Assembly: GCF_035998675.1 (NCBI RefSeq)
Contig: NZ_DASYHI010000020.1
Span: forward strand, 744,001-808,000
Length of the DNA stretch: 64,000 nucleotides
Origin: Telluribacter sp035998675
GTDB taxonomy: Bacteria; Bacteroidota; Bacteroidia; Cytophagales; Spirosomataceae
Direction: 5' to 3'
Made by a program: the position numbers and the translations under genes. This document shows, piece after piece, positions 9,110-17,583 of the stretch. The notes beneath the pieces were generated by a model that ran no database searches, had not been told where the DNA came from, and was given only the letters and a program-made list of their open reading frames with translations. Every line of letters begins with the position of its first letter. The first letter of the stretch is position 1.

Positions 9110-9423
9110 GTAGTTATTAGCTGGTAGCTATTAGTTGTCAGCTTTTAGCTTTTTAAAACAACTTATTCCTGGCTACCTAAAGGCCCATAGAGACACGGGC
9201 CACGGTAAAAAGTTACTACTAAGGTTTCGCTCCTATGGAGCTTTTTGAATACAGGTTGAAGGATATAGTTGCAATGGCAGTATTCGAAACTCTGCCTTTA
9301 AATTTAAATATTCGACATTCTGAAAGTGAAATTCGAAAATAAAAACACTCCGCGCGGGAGGCGCTCCTCCGGTGGCCGCTCAATCACTAATTCATTAATT
9401 CACTAAATCACAAATAGATAACC
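9110..9423. repeat. Intergenic region with repeat-like elements
   Basis: A 314-bp gap without a supported gene. It begins with degenerate repeats of TTAGCT/TAGCTATTAG units (about 9112-9155), has a small hairpin GCTCC-TAT-GGAGC around 9230-9242 followed by TTTTT, and ends with tandem AATTCACTAA-type units (about 9384-9415). The first and last elements recur in the gap at 47439-47656. No promoter consensus was found. Confidence 0.5.
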
Positions 9424-10569
9424 ATGACTCAGCATACCATTGGTATTATCATGAACGGCGTAACCGGCCGTATGGGTACTAACCAGCACCTGTTGCGCTC
9501 CATTAAAGAAATCATCGCCCAGGGCGGTGTAAAACTTTCGGCCGACGAAGTCATCATGCCCGACCCCATCCTGGTGGGTCGCAACGAGGCCAAGCTGCAG
9601 GAGCTTTGCCAGCGCTCCGGGGTACAGAAATACACGACAGATCTGGAATCGGTCCTGGCGGACCCTAACTACCAGGTATATTTTGACGCCCAGGTTACCG
9701 GTCGCCGGGCCCCCGCGATCAAAAAGGCGATCCAGGCTGGTAAGCACATCTACTGCGAGAAACCCACCGGTACCACCACTGAGGAAGCCCTGGAACTGTT
9801 TGAACTGTGCGAAGCCGCTGGCCTGAAGCACGGTGTAGTACAGGATAAATTGTGGCTGCCCGGTATGTTAAAGCTGAAAAGACTGATGGAGAATGATTTC
9901 TTTGGAAAGATTCTTTCCGTTCGGGGTGAGTTTGGCTACTGGGTATTTGAAGGCCACAATGTACCCGCGCAGCGTCCTTCGTGGAACTACCGCAAGGAAG
10001 ACGACGGTGGTATTATTGTCGATATGCTTTGCCACTGGCGCTATGTACTGGACCACCTGTTCGGTAACGTGAAAGCGGTTTCCTGCCTGGGTGCTACCCA
10101 CATTGAAGAGCGGATTGACGAAAATGGCAACCCTTACAAGTGTACCGCCGACGACGCCTGCTACGCTACGTTTGAGCTGGAAAATGATGTAATTGCCCAT
10201 TTCAACTCCTCCTGGACCGTACGCGTTCGCCGCGATGACCTGCTTACGCTGCAGGTAGATGGTACCAAAGGCTCGGCGGTGGCTGGTCTGCGCGAGTGCT
10301 ACATTCAGCACTACGGCAACACGCCCAAACCGGTATGGAACCCGGATATTGAGCAACCGATCAATTTCTACGAAGGCTGGTCTAAAGTACCTCAGCAGGA
10401 GCCTTTCGATAATGCGTTCAAGGCGCAGTGGGAGCTGTTCCTGAAGCACCTGGTAAAAGACACGCCATTCCCCTGGGGCCTGAAAGAAGGTGCCAAGGGG
10501 GTACAACTGGCCGAAAAGGGTATTGAAAGCTGGGAGAAGAAGTGCTGGGTGAACATTGACGAACTGTAA
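9424..10569 (+). CDS. Gfo/Idh/MocA family NAD(P)-dependent oxidoreductase
   Basis: A 381-residue protein. The N-terminal Rossmann half opens GIIMNGVTGRMG, and the block AIQAGKHIYCEKPTGTTTEEA includes the family's EKP lysine. The C-terminal half (about 130-370) has the alpha/beta domain with DDGGIIVDMLCHWRYVLDHLFG, whose Asp and His are in the position of the catalytic pair. Such enzymes oxidise or reduce sugar hydroxyls, often as part of an oxidise-modify-reduce scheme. It ends 2 nt before the SDR start codon, so the two are almost certainly co-translated. The substrate is not evident. Confidence 0.88.
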   Translation: MTQHTIGIIMNGVTGRMGTNQHLLRSIKEIIAQGGVKLSADEVIMPDPILVGRNEAKLQELCQRSGVQKYTTDLESVLADPNYQVYFDAQVTGRRAPAIKKAIQAGKHIYCEKPTGTTTEEALELFELCEAAGLKHGVVQDKLWLPGMLKLKRLMENDFFGKILSVRGEFGYWVFEGHNVPAQRPSWNYRKEDDGGIIVDMLCHWRYVLDHLFGNVKAVSCLGATHIEERIDENGNPYKCTADDACYATFELENDVIAHFNSSWTVRVRRDDLLTLQVDGTKGSAVAGLRECYIQHYGNTPKPVWNPDIEQPINFYEGWSKVPQQEPFDNAFKAQWELFLKHLVKDTPFPWGLKEGAKGVQLAEKGIESWEKKCWVNIDEL

Positions 10570-10571
10570 GC

Positions 10572-11342
10572 ATGAAAAAAACCGCACTCGTAACTGGTGG
10601 TAGCCGGGGCATTGGCCTCGGCATCGCCAAAGCCCTGGCCCGCGAAGGATATAACCTGGCCATCAACGGCGTACGACCCGAAGAGGCCGCTCAGGAAACG
10701 CTGGACGAACTACGTGGACTAGGCGCTGAGGTAGTGTATTGCCAGGGCAACATTGCCGTGGCGGAGGACCGAGCCAAGGTTATTGATACAGCTTATCAGG
10801 CATTCGGACAGCTAAATGTACTGGTTAACAACGCCGGTATCGCACCCCGTCAGCGCCTTGATCTGCTCGAAACTACCCCCGAAAGCTACCGGGAAGTAAT
10901 GCAGACCAACCTGGAAGGGCCCTTCTTTTTCACCCAGGCCGTTGCGAAGCGGATGGCGGAAGCCCGACAGGCTAATCCCGGCTTTCAGGCGACCATCGTA
11001 TTTGTGACGTCTATTTCGGCAACCGTGGCCTCCATCAACCGGGGCGAGTACTGTATTTCCAAAGCCGGTCTGGCCATGACCTCTTCTCTGTTTGCCGTCA
11101 GAATGGCGGAGTACGGTGTTCCCGTCTACGAGGTACGTCCGGGAATAATTGCCACCGACATGACGTCCAAAGTACAGGAAAAATACGACCAGCTTTTTGA
11201 GAACGGCCTGGCGCTGCAGCCCCGCTGGGGTACGCCCGAAGACATCGGCAAAGCCGTAGCCGCCCTGACAAGGGGCGACTTCCCCTACTCCACCGGCCAG
11301 ATAATTGGCGTGGACGGCGGTATGCTGATAGACCGTTTATAG
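10572..11342 (+). CDS. Short-chain dehydrogenase/reductase, 3-ketoacyl-ACP-reductase-like
   Basis: A 256-residue classical SDR. TGGSRGIG near the N-terminus binds the dinucleotide, NNAG lies in the middle, and the catalytic Ser and YxxxK appear as TSIS and YCISK. Tight linkage to the Gfo/Idh/MocA gene (2-nt gap) and the upstream sugar genes argues for a sugar alcohol or keto-sugar substrate rather than fatty acid synthesis, although automated annotation would likely say FabG. It is the last gene of the run; a hairpin terminator begins about 25 bp after the stop. Confidence 0.85.
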   Translation: MKKTALVTGGSRGIGLGIAKALAREGYNLAINGVRPEEAAQETLDELRGLGAEVVYCQGNIAVAEDRAKVIDTAYQAFGQLNVLVNNAGIAPRQRLDLLETTPESYREVMQTNLEGPFFFTQAVAKRMAEARQANPGFQATIVFVTSISATVASINRGEYCISKAGLAMTSSLFAVRMAEYGVPVYEVRPGIIATDMTSKVQEKYDQLFENGLALQPRWGTPEDIGKAVAALTRGDFPYSTGQIIGVDGGMLIDRL

Positions 11343-11366
11343 TACCAGACTTTTGTAAGTATCCTT

Positions 11367-11400
11367 AGCCCCTGCTCTTTCAATAGGAAGGGCAGGGGCT
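11367..11400 (+). terminator. Hairpin terminator of the sugar gene run
   Basis: Arms 11367-11381 and 11386-11400 form a long stem, including two G-T pairs, with loop AATA. A T-run (about 11412-11418) follows after an 11-nt gap. Confidence 0.65.
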
Positions 11401-11462
11401 TCATGGCTCGATTTTTTTAGAAGAATATCTACTGATATTTGTCTAACAAAGCGATCAATACC

Positions 11463-11981
11463 ATGAAAAAAGGAATGATACTGGCCCTGGCTATTTTTGG
11501 TACAGTGGCCTGTACGAACAATAACGATACCCAGAATCTGGCCGATAATGAAACGCCCGTGGCCCGCCAGGATAACGCAACGGCAAAAGAGAATGCCCTT
11601 GATACCATTGCCACAAATGAGGCGTTGGGTGAGATGAGCATGCAGTACCTTACTACTCATCTGGGCGAGCGACCAGGTCAAAACAACCTACTGGAAACTG
11701 AACCCCTTAACACCCGTCTTAAGCTTATCCTGGGCGATCGGCTTAATGAATTCAAAGACCTAATGAAAAACGGGGAGCCCCTAAAAATGGATCAGGTATA
11801 CTATACCATGAGCTCTTCGGGAAATAAGTCGGGTTACCTGCTCATAGATCCTAAAACCAATGTAATACAGGCTACCATCATCGGGCCAAACGGGCGGGAG
11901 GACTTTCCCAGAAGTACGGGTGAAAGGCCGCTCTATGTACCCACAACGGTGAATGACCGAATGAAAAAGGTAACTCAATAA
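11463..11981 (+). CDS. Putative lipoprotein of unknown function
   Basis: A 172-residue protein not recognised as a known family. The ATG at 11463 is preferred over an in-frame upstream TTG because it directly begins a signal sequence (MKKGMILALAIFG) followed by the lipobox TVAC. The mature part starts with an Asn/Asp/Thr-rich linker and then a small domain with SMQYLTTHLGERPGQNNLLE. Near the C-terminus, KSGYLLIDPKTNVIQATIIGPNGREDF suggests a small beta-rich fold. It should be anchored in the cell envelope. It stands alone between two terminators. Confidence 0.7.
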   Translation: MKKGMILALAIFGTVACTNNNDTQNLADNETPVARQDNATAKENALDTIATNEALGEMSMQYLTTHLGERPGQNNLLETEPLNTRLKLILGDRLNEFKDLMKNGEPLKMDQVYYTMSSSGNKSGYLLIDPKTNVIQATIIGPNGREDFPRSTGERPLYVPTTVNDRMKKVTQ

Positions 11982-12029
11982 AGCACAGCTAAAGGCAATT
12001 ATTCCTATTCTTTACAATACTGCTATAAA

Positions 12030-12057
12030 AAATACCGGCATCGGCCGGTATTTTTTT
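12030..12057 (+). terminator. Intrinsic terminator
   Basis: A 10-bp stem (AAATACCGGC with GCCGGTATTT, 12030-12039 and 12044-12053), a 4-nt loop and a continuing T-run downstream of the lipoprotein gene. Confidence 0.85.
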
Positions 12058-12125
12058 ATTTAACCTGAGCAATAGACCCCAGACTTTGATACTTTTATGG
12101 GTAACTCTAACCAATTGTTTGTATC

Positions 12126-12695
12126 ATGAAAAAATTACTAATCATCGCGGGTCTGCTTTCACTGCCAATGCTGGGAGTACAGGCCCAGGCATTCCGGGGG
12201 CTCGACAAAAGTTCGCTGGAAATGGCTTACTACCCCGACGACTTCGCCCACACCCGCAAAACCAACGATGAAAAACCACTGGCCCGGGTCCTGTACAGCC
12301 GCCCGGCCCGAAACGGTCGGGAAGTTTTTGGCAAACTGGTACCTTATGGAAAGGTATGGCGTACGGGTGCCAACGAAAATACCGAGATCAGGCTATATCA
12401 GGACGCTACTATCGGTGGTAAAAAAGTAAAAGCAGGTACCTATTCCCTGTTCACTATTCCCGGTGAAAACGAATGGACCATCATCCTGAACAATGAACTT
12501 GACTACTGGGGCGCCTTCCGGCATAAACCCGAAAGCGACGTCATCCGGGTGACTGCACCGGTTAAAAAAGGCACCGAATCTTTGGAGAATTTTTCCCTCC
12601 AGTTTGCCAAAGCAAGTACCGGTGGTCCTAATGACGCCGTAATGCGGATGGGCTGGGCAGATACCGTAGTAGAAGTACCTGTATCCTTTCAGTAA
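12126..12695 (+). CDS. DUF2911 family secreted protein
   Basis: A 189-residue exported protein with a signal peptide (MKKLLIIAGLLSLPMLGVQAQA). The core matches DUF2911: RPARNGREVFGKLVPYGKVWRTGANE, then KKVKAGTYSLFTIPGENEWTIILN. This family is common in Bacteroidota and has no assigned biochemical role known to me. It is monocistronic, with an intrinsic terminator before it and a GC-rich hairpin after it. Confidence 0.85.
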   Translation: MKKLLIIAGLLSLPMLGVQAQAFRGLDKSSLEMAYYPDDFAHTRKTNDEKPLARVLYSRPARNGREVFGKLVPYGKVWRTGANENTEIRLYQDATIGGKKVKAGTYSLFTIPGENEWTIILNNELDYWGAFRHKPESDVIRVTAPVKKGTESLENFSLQFAKASTGGPNDAVMRMGWADTVVEVPVSFQ

Positions 12696-12718
12696 AAAAT
12701 TTCAAAATGTAAGTACCT

Positions 12719-12744
12719 CCTGCTCCCCCCCGTAGGGGAGCAGG
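12719..12744. terminator. GC-rich hairpin, possible terminator
   Basis: A 10-bp stem CCTGCTCCCC/GGGGAGCAGG (12719-12728 and 12735-12744) with loop CCCGTA. No T-run follows, so its role in termination is uncertain. Confidence 0.45.
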
Positions 12745-12881
12745 AATAGTACAACGCAGGTACCTCTCCTATACCTTGTGCGACACAGCTACTTCCCTGT
12801 CGCATTTTGCCTGATGGCAACTTTCAATCAATAGATCGTCAGCTCTGGCGAATAAAGAGTACGCAGCAGTCTGGTGTAATT

Positions 12882-13493
12882 ATGAATACAAGTTTGTTAC
12901 AACGCTTTGGTGCTATTGATATTTACCTGTTTGACCAACTGCTGAAAGGCCGGTTCGACGGTTGCCAAAAGGTACTTGACGCCGGTTGCGGGGGTGGCCG
13001 GAATCTGGTTTATTTCCTGCAGAATGGCTTTGACGTTTATGGAAATGACCAAAACGAATTAGCTATCGAGGAAGTCCGGATTCTTTCGAAGCGGTTAGCT
13101 CCTCATCTTCCAACTACGAACTTTCAGGTAGCCTCCGTTGAGGCCATGCTTTTCCCCGATACTACTTTTGACATGGTCATCTGTAGTGCCGTCCTGCATT
13201 TTGCCCGCGATAAAGCCCATTTCGATACCATGGTCAGGTCGCTCTGGCGGGTACTGGCTCCCGGCGGCTTTCTTTTTACACGTCTGGCTTCTACCATCGG
13301 TCTTGAAAACCGTATAGTCCCCCTCGGCCATGGCCGGTATTTCCTGCCGGACGGCTCCGAACGGTACCTGGTGGACCAGCAAACGCTGTTAAACTATACG
13401 CAGGAATTGGGCGGTGAACTCTTTGAACCCATCAAAACAACCAATGTTCAGGACCTGCGTTGTATGACAACCTGGTGCGTGCAGAAGATGTAG
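12882..13493 (+). CDS. Class I SAM-dependent methyltransferase
   Basis: A 203-residue protein of the Methyltransf_11 type. Motif I is VLDAGCGGGRN (SAM binding), an acidic residue follows in YGNDQNE, and FDMVICSAVLHF plus LWRVLAPGGFLF are motifs typical of the family. The ATG at 12882 (MNTSLLQRF) is chosen over an upstream in-frame start at 12807, whose extra 25 residues show no family similarity. The substrate is unknown and the neighbours do not suggest one. A strong terminator follows. Confidence 0.82.
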   Translation: MNTSLLQRFGAIDIYLFDQLLKGRFDGCQKVLDAGCGGGRNLVYFLQNGFDVYGNDQNELAIEEVRILSKRLAPHLPTTNFQVASVEAMLFPDTTFDMVICSAVLHFARDKAHFDTMVRSLWRVLAPGGFLFTRLASTIGLENRIVPLGHGRYFLPDGSERYLVDQQTLLNYTQELGGELFEPIKTTNVQDLRCMTTWCVQKM

Positions 13494-13529
13494 GACAAGA
13501 AGTAAATCTTATCCTGATACTTAAAAGAA

Positions 13530-13565
13530 GAGCCCGGCACCTTGTGAAATGCCGGGCTCCTTTTT
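13530..13565. terminator. Bidirectional terminator between convergent genes
   Basis: A 10-bp GC-rich stem (GAGCCCGGCA/TGCCGGGCTC, 13530-13539 and 13550-13559) with a 10-nt loop and TTTTT after it. Confidence 0.8.
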
Positions 13566-13583
13566 ATGTGTAGTATGTAAATC

Positions 13584-14576
13584 TTAGGTAGTCATCAGAG
13601 CTTTGCGGGCGTACTCCACGCATTTGGCTACTTCCTTAACTGCGTCTGAACCAGCCGGTATTTCGTATTCCAGCTCCACCGTAGCCGGAAACTTGTACTT
13701 GTTCTTCCGCATCAGCTGCAGTACCTCCACGATTGGCGTATCTCCTTCACCCCAGGGTACATTAGCACCGCCGTTTTCTTTGTTTTTCCGATCCTTGGTG
13801 TGCATACTTACGATATGCTGGTGCTTGTCGGTAATCAGGGGAATGGGGTCGAAGCCGGCGGCAACGTAGTGGCCCATGTCAAAGTTCATGGCGTTGTACT
13901 TTGACTGGCTCAGGGCCTCGTTCCACCAGGTTGGGGTCTGCTGGGTATGGCCGTGGTAGCCGACGTATATTTTATTTTTAGCCGCTATATCACCCAGGCG
14001 TTTGGTCTGGTCGGCGCTGGTAGGTAGCTCAATAGTAGCCTGGTTGGCACCCAGGGCTTTGGCCGCCCGAAATGCGTAATCTACTTCGGCGTCGGTATTA
14101 TTGACTCCCAGGGCCGAGGGTTTATAGCCGTAGATACTCACCCCTGCTTTGTTGTACATTTTCCGGAGCTGCACAAATTTATCCATGGAAACCTTGGCCC
14201 GCCAGTCCGCCATCTTTTTCATGTACTCGGCCTGCTGGGCTTTCTGCTCATCGGTCAGGGCCTGACGCGGACCACCCGGACGAGCCGGGGCCTCGGGTGC
14301 TCCGGCGAAAGCTTCGGCTGCGGGTCCCATCAGCTCAATAGCGCTGACGTTGCAGTCGATGCAGTACTGCAGAATGTTTTCGGCGCTGCCGGGCATACTC
14401 CGCCAAGAATACGTAATGGCACCTACCTGTACCCCGTTGAAAAGGGAATTAGGCTTGCCCAGGTTTTTGATGTAGGCCGGTGCGCCAAAAACTGTCTCGG
14501 AAGCCAGCCCGATGCCCGCCAGGGCCAGTGCCGACTTTCCAAAAAACTCCCTGCGTGAAATCTCTTGATTTTTCAT
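13584..14576 (-). CDS. Tat-exported sugar phosphate isomerase/epimerase-like protein
   Basis: A 330-residue protein. ATG at 14576 is preferred to the upstream in-frame start because MKNQEISRREFFGKSALAL is a clean twin-arginine signal (SRREFF). The mature part is an AP_endonuc_2 TIM barrel: NAMNFDMGHYVAAGFDP and TVELEYEIPAGSD hold likely metal ligands. An Ala/Pro/Gly-rich stretch around residues 95-115 (AGAPEAPARPGGPRQALTDEQKAQQ) interrupts the barrel, as in many exported Bacteroidota homologues. Substrate unknown. It is distantly related to the cytosolic protein at 8294-9109 but not a recent duplicate. Confidence 0.8.
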   Translation of the reverse strand: MKNQEISRREFFGKSALALAGIGLASETVFGAPAYIKNLGKPNSLFNGVQVGAITYSWRSMPGSAENILQYCIDCNVSAIELMGPAAEAFAGAPEAPARPGGPRQALTDEQKAQQAEYMKKMADWRAKVSMDKFVQLRKMYNKAGVSIYGYKPSALGVNNTDAEVDYAFRAAKALGANQATIELPTSADQTKRLGDIAAKNKIYVGYHGHTQQTPTWWNEALSQSKYNAMNFDMGHYVAAGFDPIPLITDKHQHIVSMHTKDRKNKENGGANVPWGEGDTPIVEVLQLMRKNKYKFPATVELEYEIPAGSDAVKEVAKCVEYARKALMTT

Positions 14577-14704
14577 TTTGTATACGTGGTTTGAAACTGG
14601 TACCTGTCTAATCATATAAAAGAAGCCGGGACCAGGTAATTAACTACTCATGGCCGGTATATTTCTAAAACAGCATGAATTCTACCTAAGGTATTACAGA
14701 GGGG

Positions 14705-15100
14705 TCAGTCGGTGCTGGGTTCAATCAGGTCCCACAGGTTCCCGTAAAGGTCGCTGAATACGACCACCTTTCCGTATGGCTCCTGCACCGGCCCCCTCAC
14801 AATGGGAATATGATGTTCAAGCAGGTTCTGGTAATCACGCTCAAAATTGTCAGTGTACAGGAAGAGAAACACCCGACCACCTGTCTGATTCCCGATTCGG
14901 CTTTGCTGCTCTTCGGTGGCGGCTTTGGCCAGGAGCAGGCCGCACCCCTCCGAACCCGGCGGTGCTACCCGTACCCAGCGTTTGGTTTCACTCAAGGTGG
15001 TATCTTCCAGCAGGGTAAATTGCAGCTTTCCGGTAAAAAATTCGATAGCCTCGTCGTAGTCGGCCACGACCAGCGCCATCTGAGCAATTCGCTGATTCAC
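14705..15100 (-). CDS. VOC (glyoxalase/bleomycin-resistance) family protein
   Basis: A 131-residue single VOC module. It opens MNQRIAQMALVVADYDEAIEFFTGKLQF and ends with VVFSDLYGNLWDLIEPS, the usual beta-alpha-beta edges. VOC proteins bind metals and small molecules; the reaction cannot be told. It starts 6 bp after the lipoprotein gene at 15107 and is probably translated from the same message. Confidence 0.8.
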   Translation of the reverse strand: MNQRIAQMALVVADYDEAIEFFTGKLQFTLLEDTTLSETKRWVRVAPPGSEGCGLLLAKAATEEQQSRIGNQTGGRVFLFLYTDNFERDYQNLLEHHIPIVRGPVQEPYGKVVVFSDLYGNLWDLIEPSTD

Positions 15101-15106
15101 TTGAAA

Positions 15107-16081
15107 TCAGTTTGGTTGTTTATCTTTCCAAAGTTTAAAATCGTCCCAGTAAATCTGCAGCGTTTTCCCCTGACTTTTCATGTACCCAATTAATTCTTTA
15201 GATGTATACAGTTTCATTGGGTTAAAATCGGTCACCCCGTCCGGATTGGGGTCCTGCGTGTTATGAGTAATTTTCTGCACGTCAAACACCACTTTTTCTT
15301 TTTCTCCATCGGGGATGATAGACATATAAAAACGGCCGTTTTGCTGGTTACCCTCTTTGTAGTAGTAGTTCATCGTGAACCATTGCCCGATGGGTACCTG
15401 CACCGCCTGATTCGTCTCGGCCCAAAGGGTGGTGTATTTCTGTTTTCCGTCTTTGAATAATTCACAGTCCTGCGCGTCCAGGATAAAGTACAGGTCACTT
15501 TCTTTTTCGGTTGGTTTACCAATTCCCAGCGTGATGCGAAAGCCATAGGGTACCTGCTGACTCCAGGTCACATTATTCCAGAATTCGGCAATGGTCAGCC
15601 AGTGGATTTTTTTCGGGAAAGTCCGAACCGTCCTGAAATCCTCGGGCAAAAACATCCGGACCGATTGGTAGAACTCTTTCATGCCCTGATTCCCGTACAG
15701 GTTAGCCTGAATCCGGCCTTTGGAGTTGTCAACGTTGGGACCATCAAGCCAGAAATGAAGTACCTTATTGGCAGGGTTGCCCGGCTCAGGAACAATGCGG
15801 GCAAAGCGCTGGGTAGTATCGCCTCCCTGGTACTGGATATTAAAATTACCAATTAAAGGATGGTTATCGAGGTGGTTGACCCAATCGTTTCGGTCCGGCA
15901 GGGAGGTGTCCAGGCCGATAATATCCTCATCGGCGTTTCGGGGTACTATCCTTACTCCGTTCTCAAAACCCGACTGAAAAATCAATTCTCCTTCCGGGGG
16001 ACTGTTCTTTGCGAGCTTGTTGTGCTGGCACCCGCTGCTTACTAAAACAAAAAAGGCAAAAATGAGACAAGGTTTCTTCAT
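15107..16081 (-). CDS. Lipoprotein with jelly-roll (polysaccharide-lyase/lectin-like) domain
   Basis: A 324-residue protein with signal sequence and lipobox (LVSSGC). The mature part looks like a concanavalin-type beta-jelly-roll: GELIFQSGFENG at the start, KVLHFWLDGPNVDNSKGRIQANL, EFYQSVRMFLPEDF, and near the C-terminus IYWDDFKLWK. This layout is seen in heparin-lyase-I-like and other exported carbohydrate-binding or lyase proteins of Bacteroidota. Catalytic residues cannot be assigned with confidence. It probably acts at the cell surface or in the periplasm and may be co-transcribed with the following VOC gene. Confidence 0.6.
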   Translation of the reverse strand: MKKPCLIFAFFVLVSSGCQHNKLAKNSPPEGELIFQSGFENGVRIVPRNADEDIIGLDTSLPDRNDWVNHLDNHPLIGNFNIQYQGGDTTQRFARIVPEPGNPANKVLHFWLDGPNVDNSKGRIQANLYGNQGMKEFYQSVRMFLPEDFRTVRTFPKKIHWLTIAEFWNNVTWSQQVPYGFRITLGIGKPTEKESDLYFILDAQDCELFKDGKQKYTTLWAETNQAVQVPIGQWFTMNYYYKEGNQQNGRFYMSIIPDGEKEKVVFDVQKITHNTQDPNPDGVTDFNPMKLYTSKELIGYMKSQGKTLQIYWDDFKLWKDKQPN

Positions 16082-16314
16082 GAATCGTCCTGGGTGACCG
16101 GTTTTACTTTATAGTACTACTTTCCAACTGCCCCCGTGGGGTTGGCAGCTGTTTCAAAGAATAAAGTACAGCCCAACTGATACTACTTATTAACGGATCG
16201 ATTTCTTTCGGAAAGTAAAAAAAGTTCGCCCATCGCTATACGCAACAGACCCCGGAGCAGAAAGCCTGCCCCAAGGTCCATCGATAATGACAATAGGTAC
16301 TTTCCGGCTATGGC

Positions 16315-16746
16315 TCAATTCGGCTGATTATAGTCGTTGCTAACCATCCACTGAATCCCAAACTGGTCAGTAACCATGCCAAAGTAAGCACCCCAAAAGG
16401 CTTTTTCGAGCGGCATGGTCACCTGGCCGCCTTCCGACAGTTTGGCAAATAGCTGATCGGCTTCGGCCTCGCTTTCCGTGCTGATGGTGAGGGAGAAATT
16501 GTTGCCCACGTTGAGCGTATGGCCCATGGATTCCAGCGCGTCGGTAGCCATCAGCATATTTCCGTTACCAAGGGGTAAGGCTACGTGCATAATTTTATCC
16601 TGATCTTCAGCGGGCAGTTTTGCCCCTTCCGGAGTGTCTTTGAAACGTTGCAGGGCCAGAAACTCTCCGCCAAATACCGATTTATAAAACGTAAATGCTT
16701 CTTCGGTGTTACCCATGAAGTTGAGATAGGGATTAACAGTAACCAT
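16315..16746 (-). CDS. PhnB-like VOC family protein
   Basis: A 143-residue protein of the PhnB/3-demethylubiquinone-methyltransferase-like branch of the VOC superfamily: VNPYLNFMGNTEEAFTFYKSVFGG at the start, HVALPLGNGNMLMATDALE in the middle and KAFWGAYFGMVTDQFGIQWMV at the end. Catalytic function is unknown for this branch. It lies 9 bp downstream of the SRPBCC gene, a pairing frequent in bacteria, and is probably co-transcribed with it. Confidence 0.85.
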   Translation of the reverse strand: MVTVNPYLNFMGNTEEAFTFYKSVFGGEFLALQRFKDTPEGAKLPAEDQDKIMHVALPLGNGNMLMATDALESMGHTLNVGNNFSLTISTESEAEADQLFAKLSEGGQVTMPLEKAFWGAYFGMVTDQFGIQWMVSNDYNQPN

Positions 16747-16755
16747 AATAGTTGA

Positions 16756-17313
16756 TTAAGAATGAGAAATAGTAGTAGTAGTAGTAGTATTCCGAATCTT
16801 ATTCAGGTACGCTTCCAGTTGATCCAGAGTACCCTGAAAGCCCTGCTCCAAAGAACGGAATGACCCCTGAAAGGTCAATTGCTCTTTTTCGGTAGCATTG
16901 AACGGGCCACTCCGTAGGGTCAGGGTAGTTTTACCGCTTTGCTCATTTAGTGTCAGGGTATTGTATACTTCGAGCGGCCAGGTAGTGCTGAACGGCGCCC
17001 GCATCACGTTGCCTTCCTCGTCAGAGAAAGAATTGATATAAACAATCTGCTCTGGCTCCGCGATACCCAGGTACACAAAACGTCCCCACATTTCGTGGCC
17101 AGTGGCAGCCTTCATGCTGTAAAGGAACGTACCTCCCGGCCGTAGTTCCAGGCGGGCTACTCCCAGCTGAAAACCTTTGGGGCCCCACCAGTTTATCAGG
17201 TGCTCCGGTTTCGTCCAGGCGTTGAATACCAGTTCGCGGGGAGCGTCAAAAATACGGCATATTTCAAAGTCCCGCGCTACTACCTCTGTTTGAGATCCAT
17301 TTTCAGCTATCAT
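16756..17313 (-). CDS. SRPBCC domain protein (AHSA1-like)
   Basis: A 185-residue START-like protein: FEICRIFDAPRELVFNAWT, LINWWGPKGF and GGTFLYSMKAATGHEMWGRF are typical of the AHSA1/activator-of-Hsp90 C-terminal-like family, which forms a hydrophobic ligand cavity. The C-terminus ends in a poly-Thr stretch encoded by a (AGT)n triplet repeat at 16771-16790 (as read on the plus strand). It is the first gene of a two-gene unit with the PhnB-like gene and divergent from the GlxA-type regulator. Confidence 0.85.
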   Translation of the reverse strand: MIAENGSQTEVVARDFEICRIFDAPRELVFNAWTKPEHLINWWGPKGFQLGVARLELRPGGTFLYSMKAATGHEMWGRFVYLGIAEPEQIVYINSFSDEEGNVMRAPFSTTWPLEVYNTLTLNEQSGKTTLTLRSGPFNATEKEQLTFQGSFRSLEQGFQGTLDQLEAYLNKIRNTTTTTTISHS

Positions 17314-17547
17314 ACTATTCTATAAAGGTTTGGTTAGAAATACTAATTAAGATTCCGAAAGGGGAACCGGACCAGAGGAACAAACAGGGCTACCGGAAAC
17401 CAAACGCCCGGTCTGATACAATTTTTGTCCTGCTACGCTTTGAACTCTTTTTTAGTTGCTTCCGGTCTGGCTTCGTCCGCCTTCTGATAGAACAAAGGTA
17501 GGGCAGAGATGCGGAAGGAACAGGGTGTTAAAACGGCAATGTTAGGG

Positions 17548-17578
17548 TTGATTGCGACATCTATTCTGTGTAGATTTG
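17548..17578 (+). promoter_or_regulatory. Bacteroidota-type promoter, possibly leaderless
   Basis: TTG (17548-17550), a 20-nt spacer and TAGATTTG (17571-17578) fit the phylum consensus exactly as at 6706-6736. The -7 box ends only 5 nt before the ATG at 17584, so transcription should start at or next to the start codon. Confidence 0.6.
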
Positions 17579-17583
17579 AAACC

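Noticed and set aside
16120..16155. Imperfect hairpin around CCAACTGCCCCCGTGGGG as a terminator
   Set aside because: The stem is interrupted by a 3-nt bulge, it lacks a T-run on either strand, and it is not close to a stop codon.
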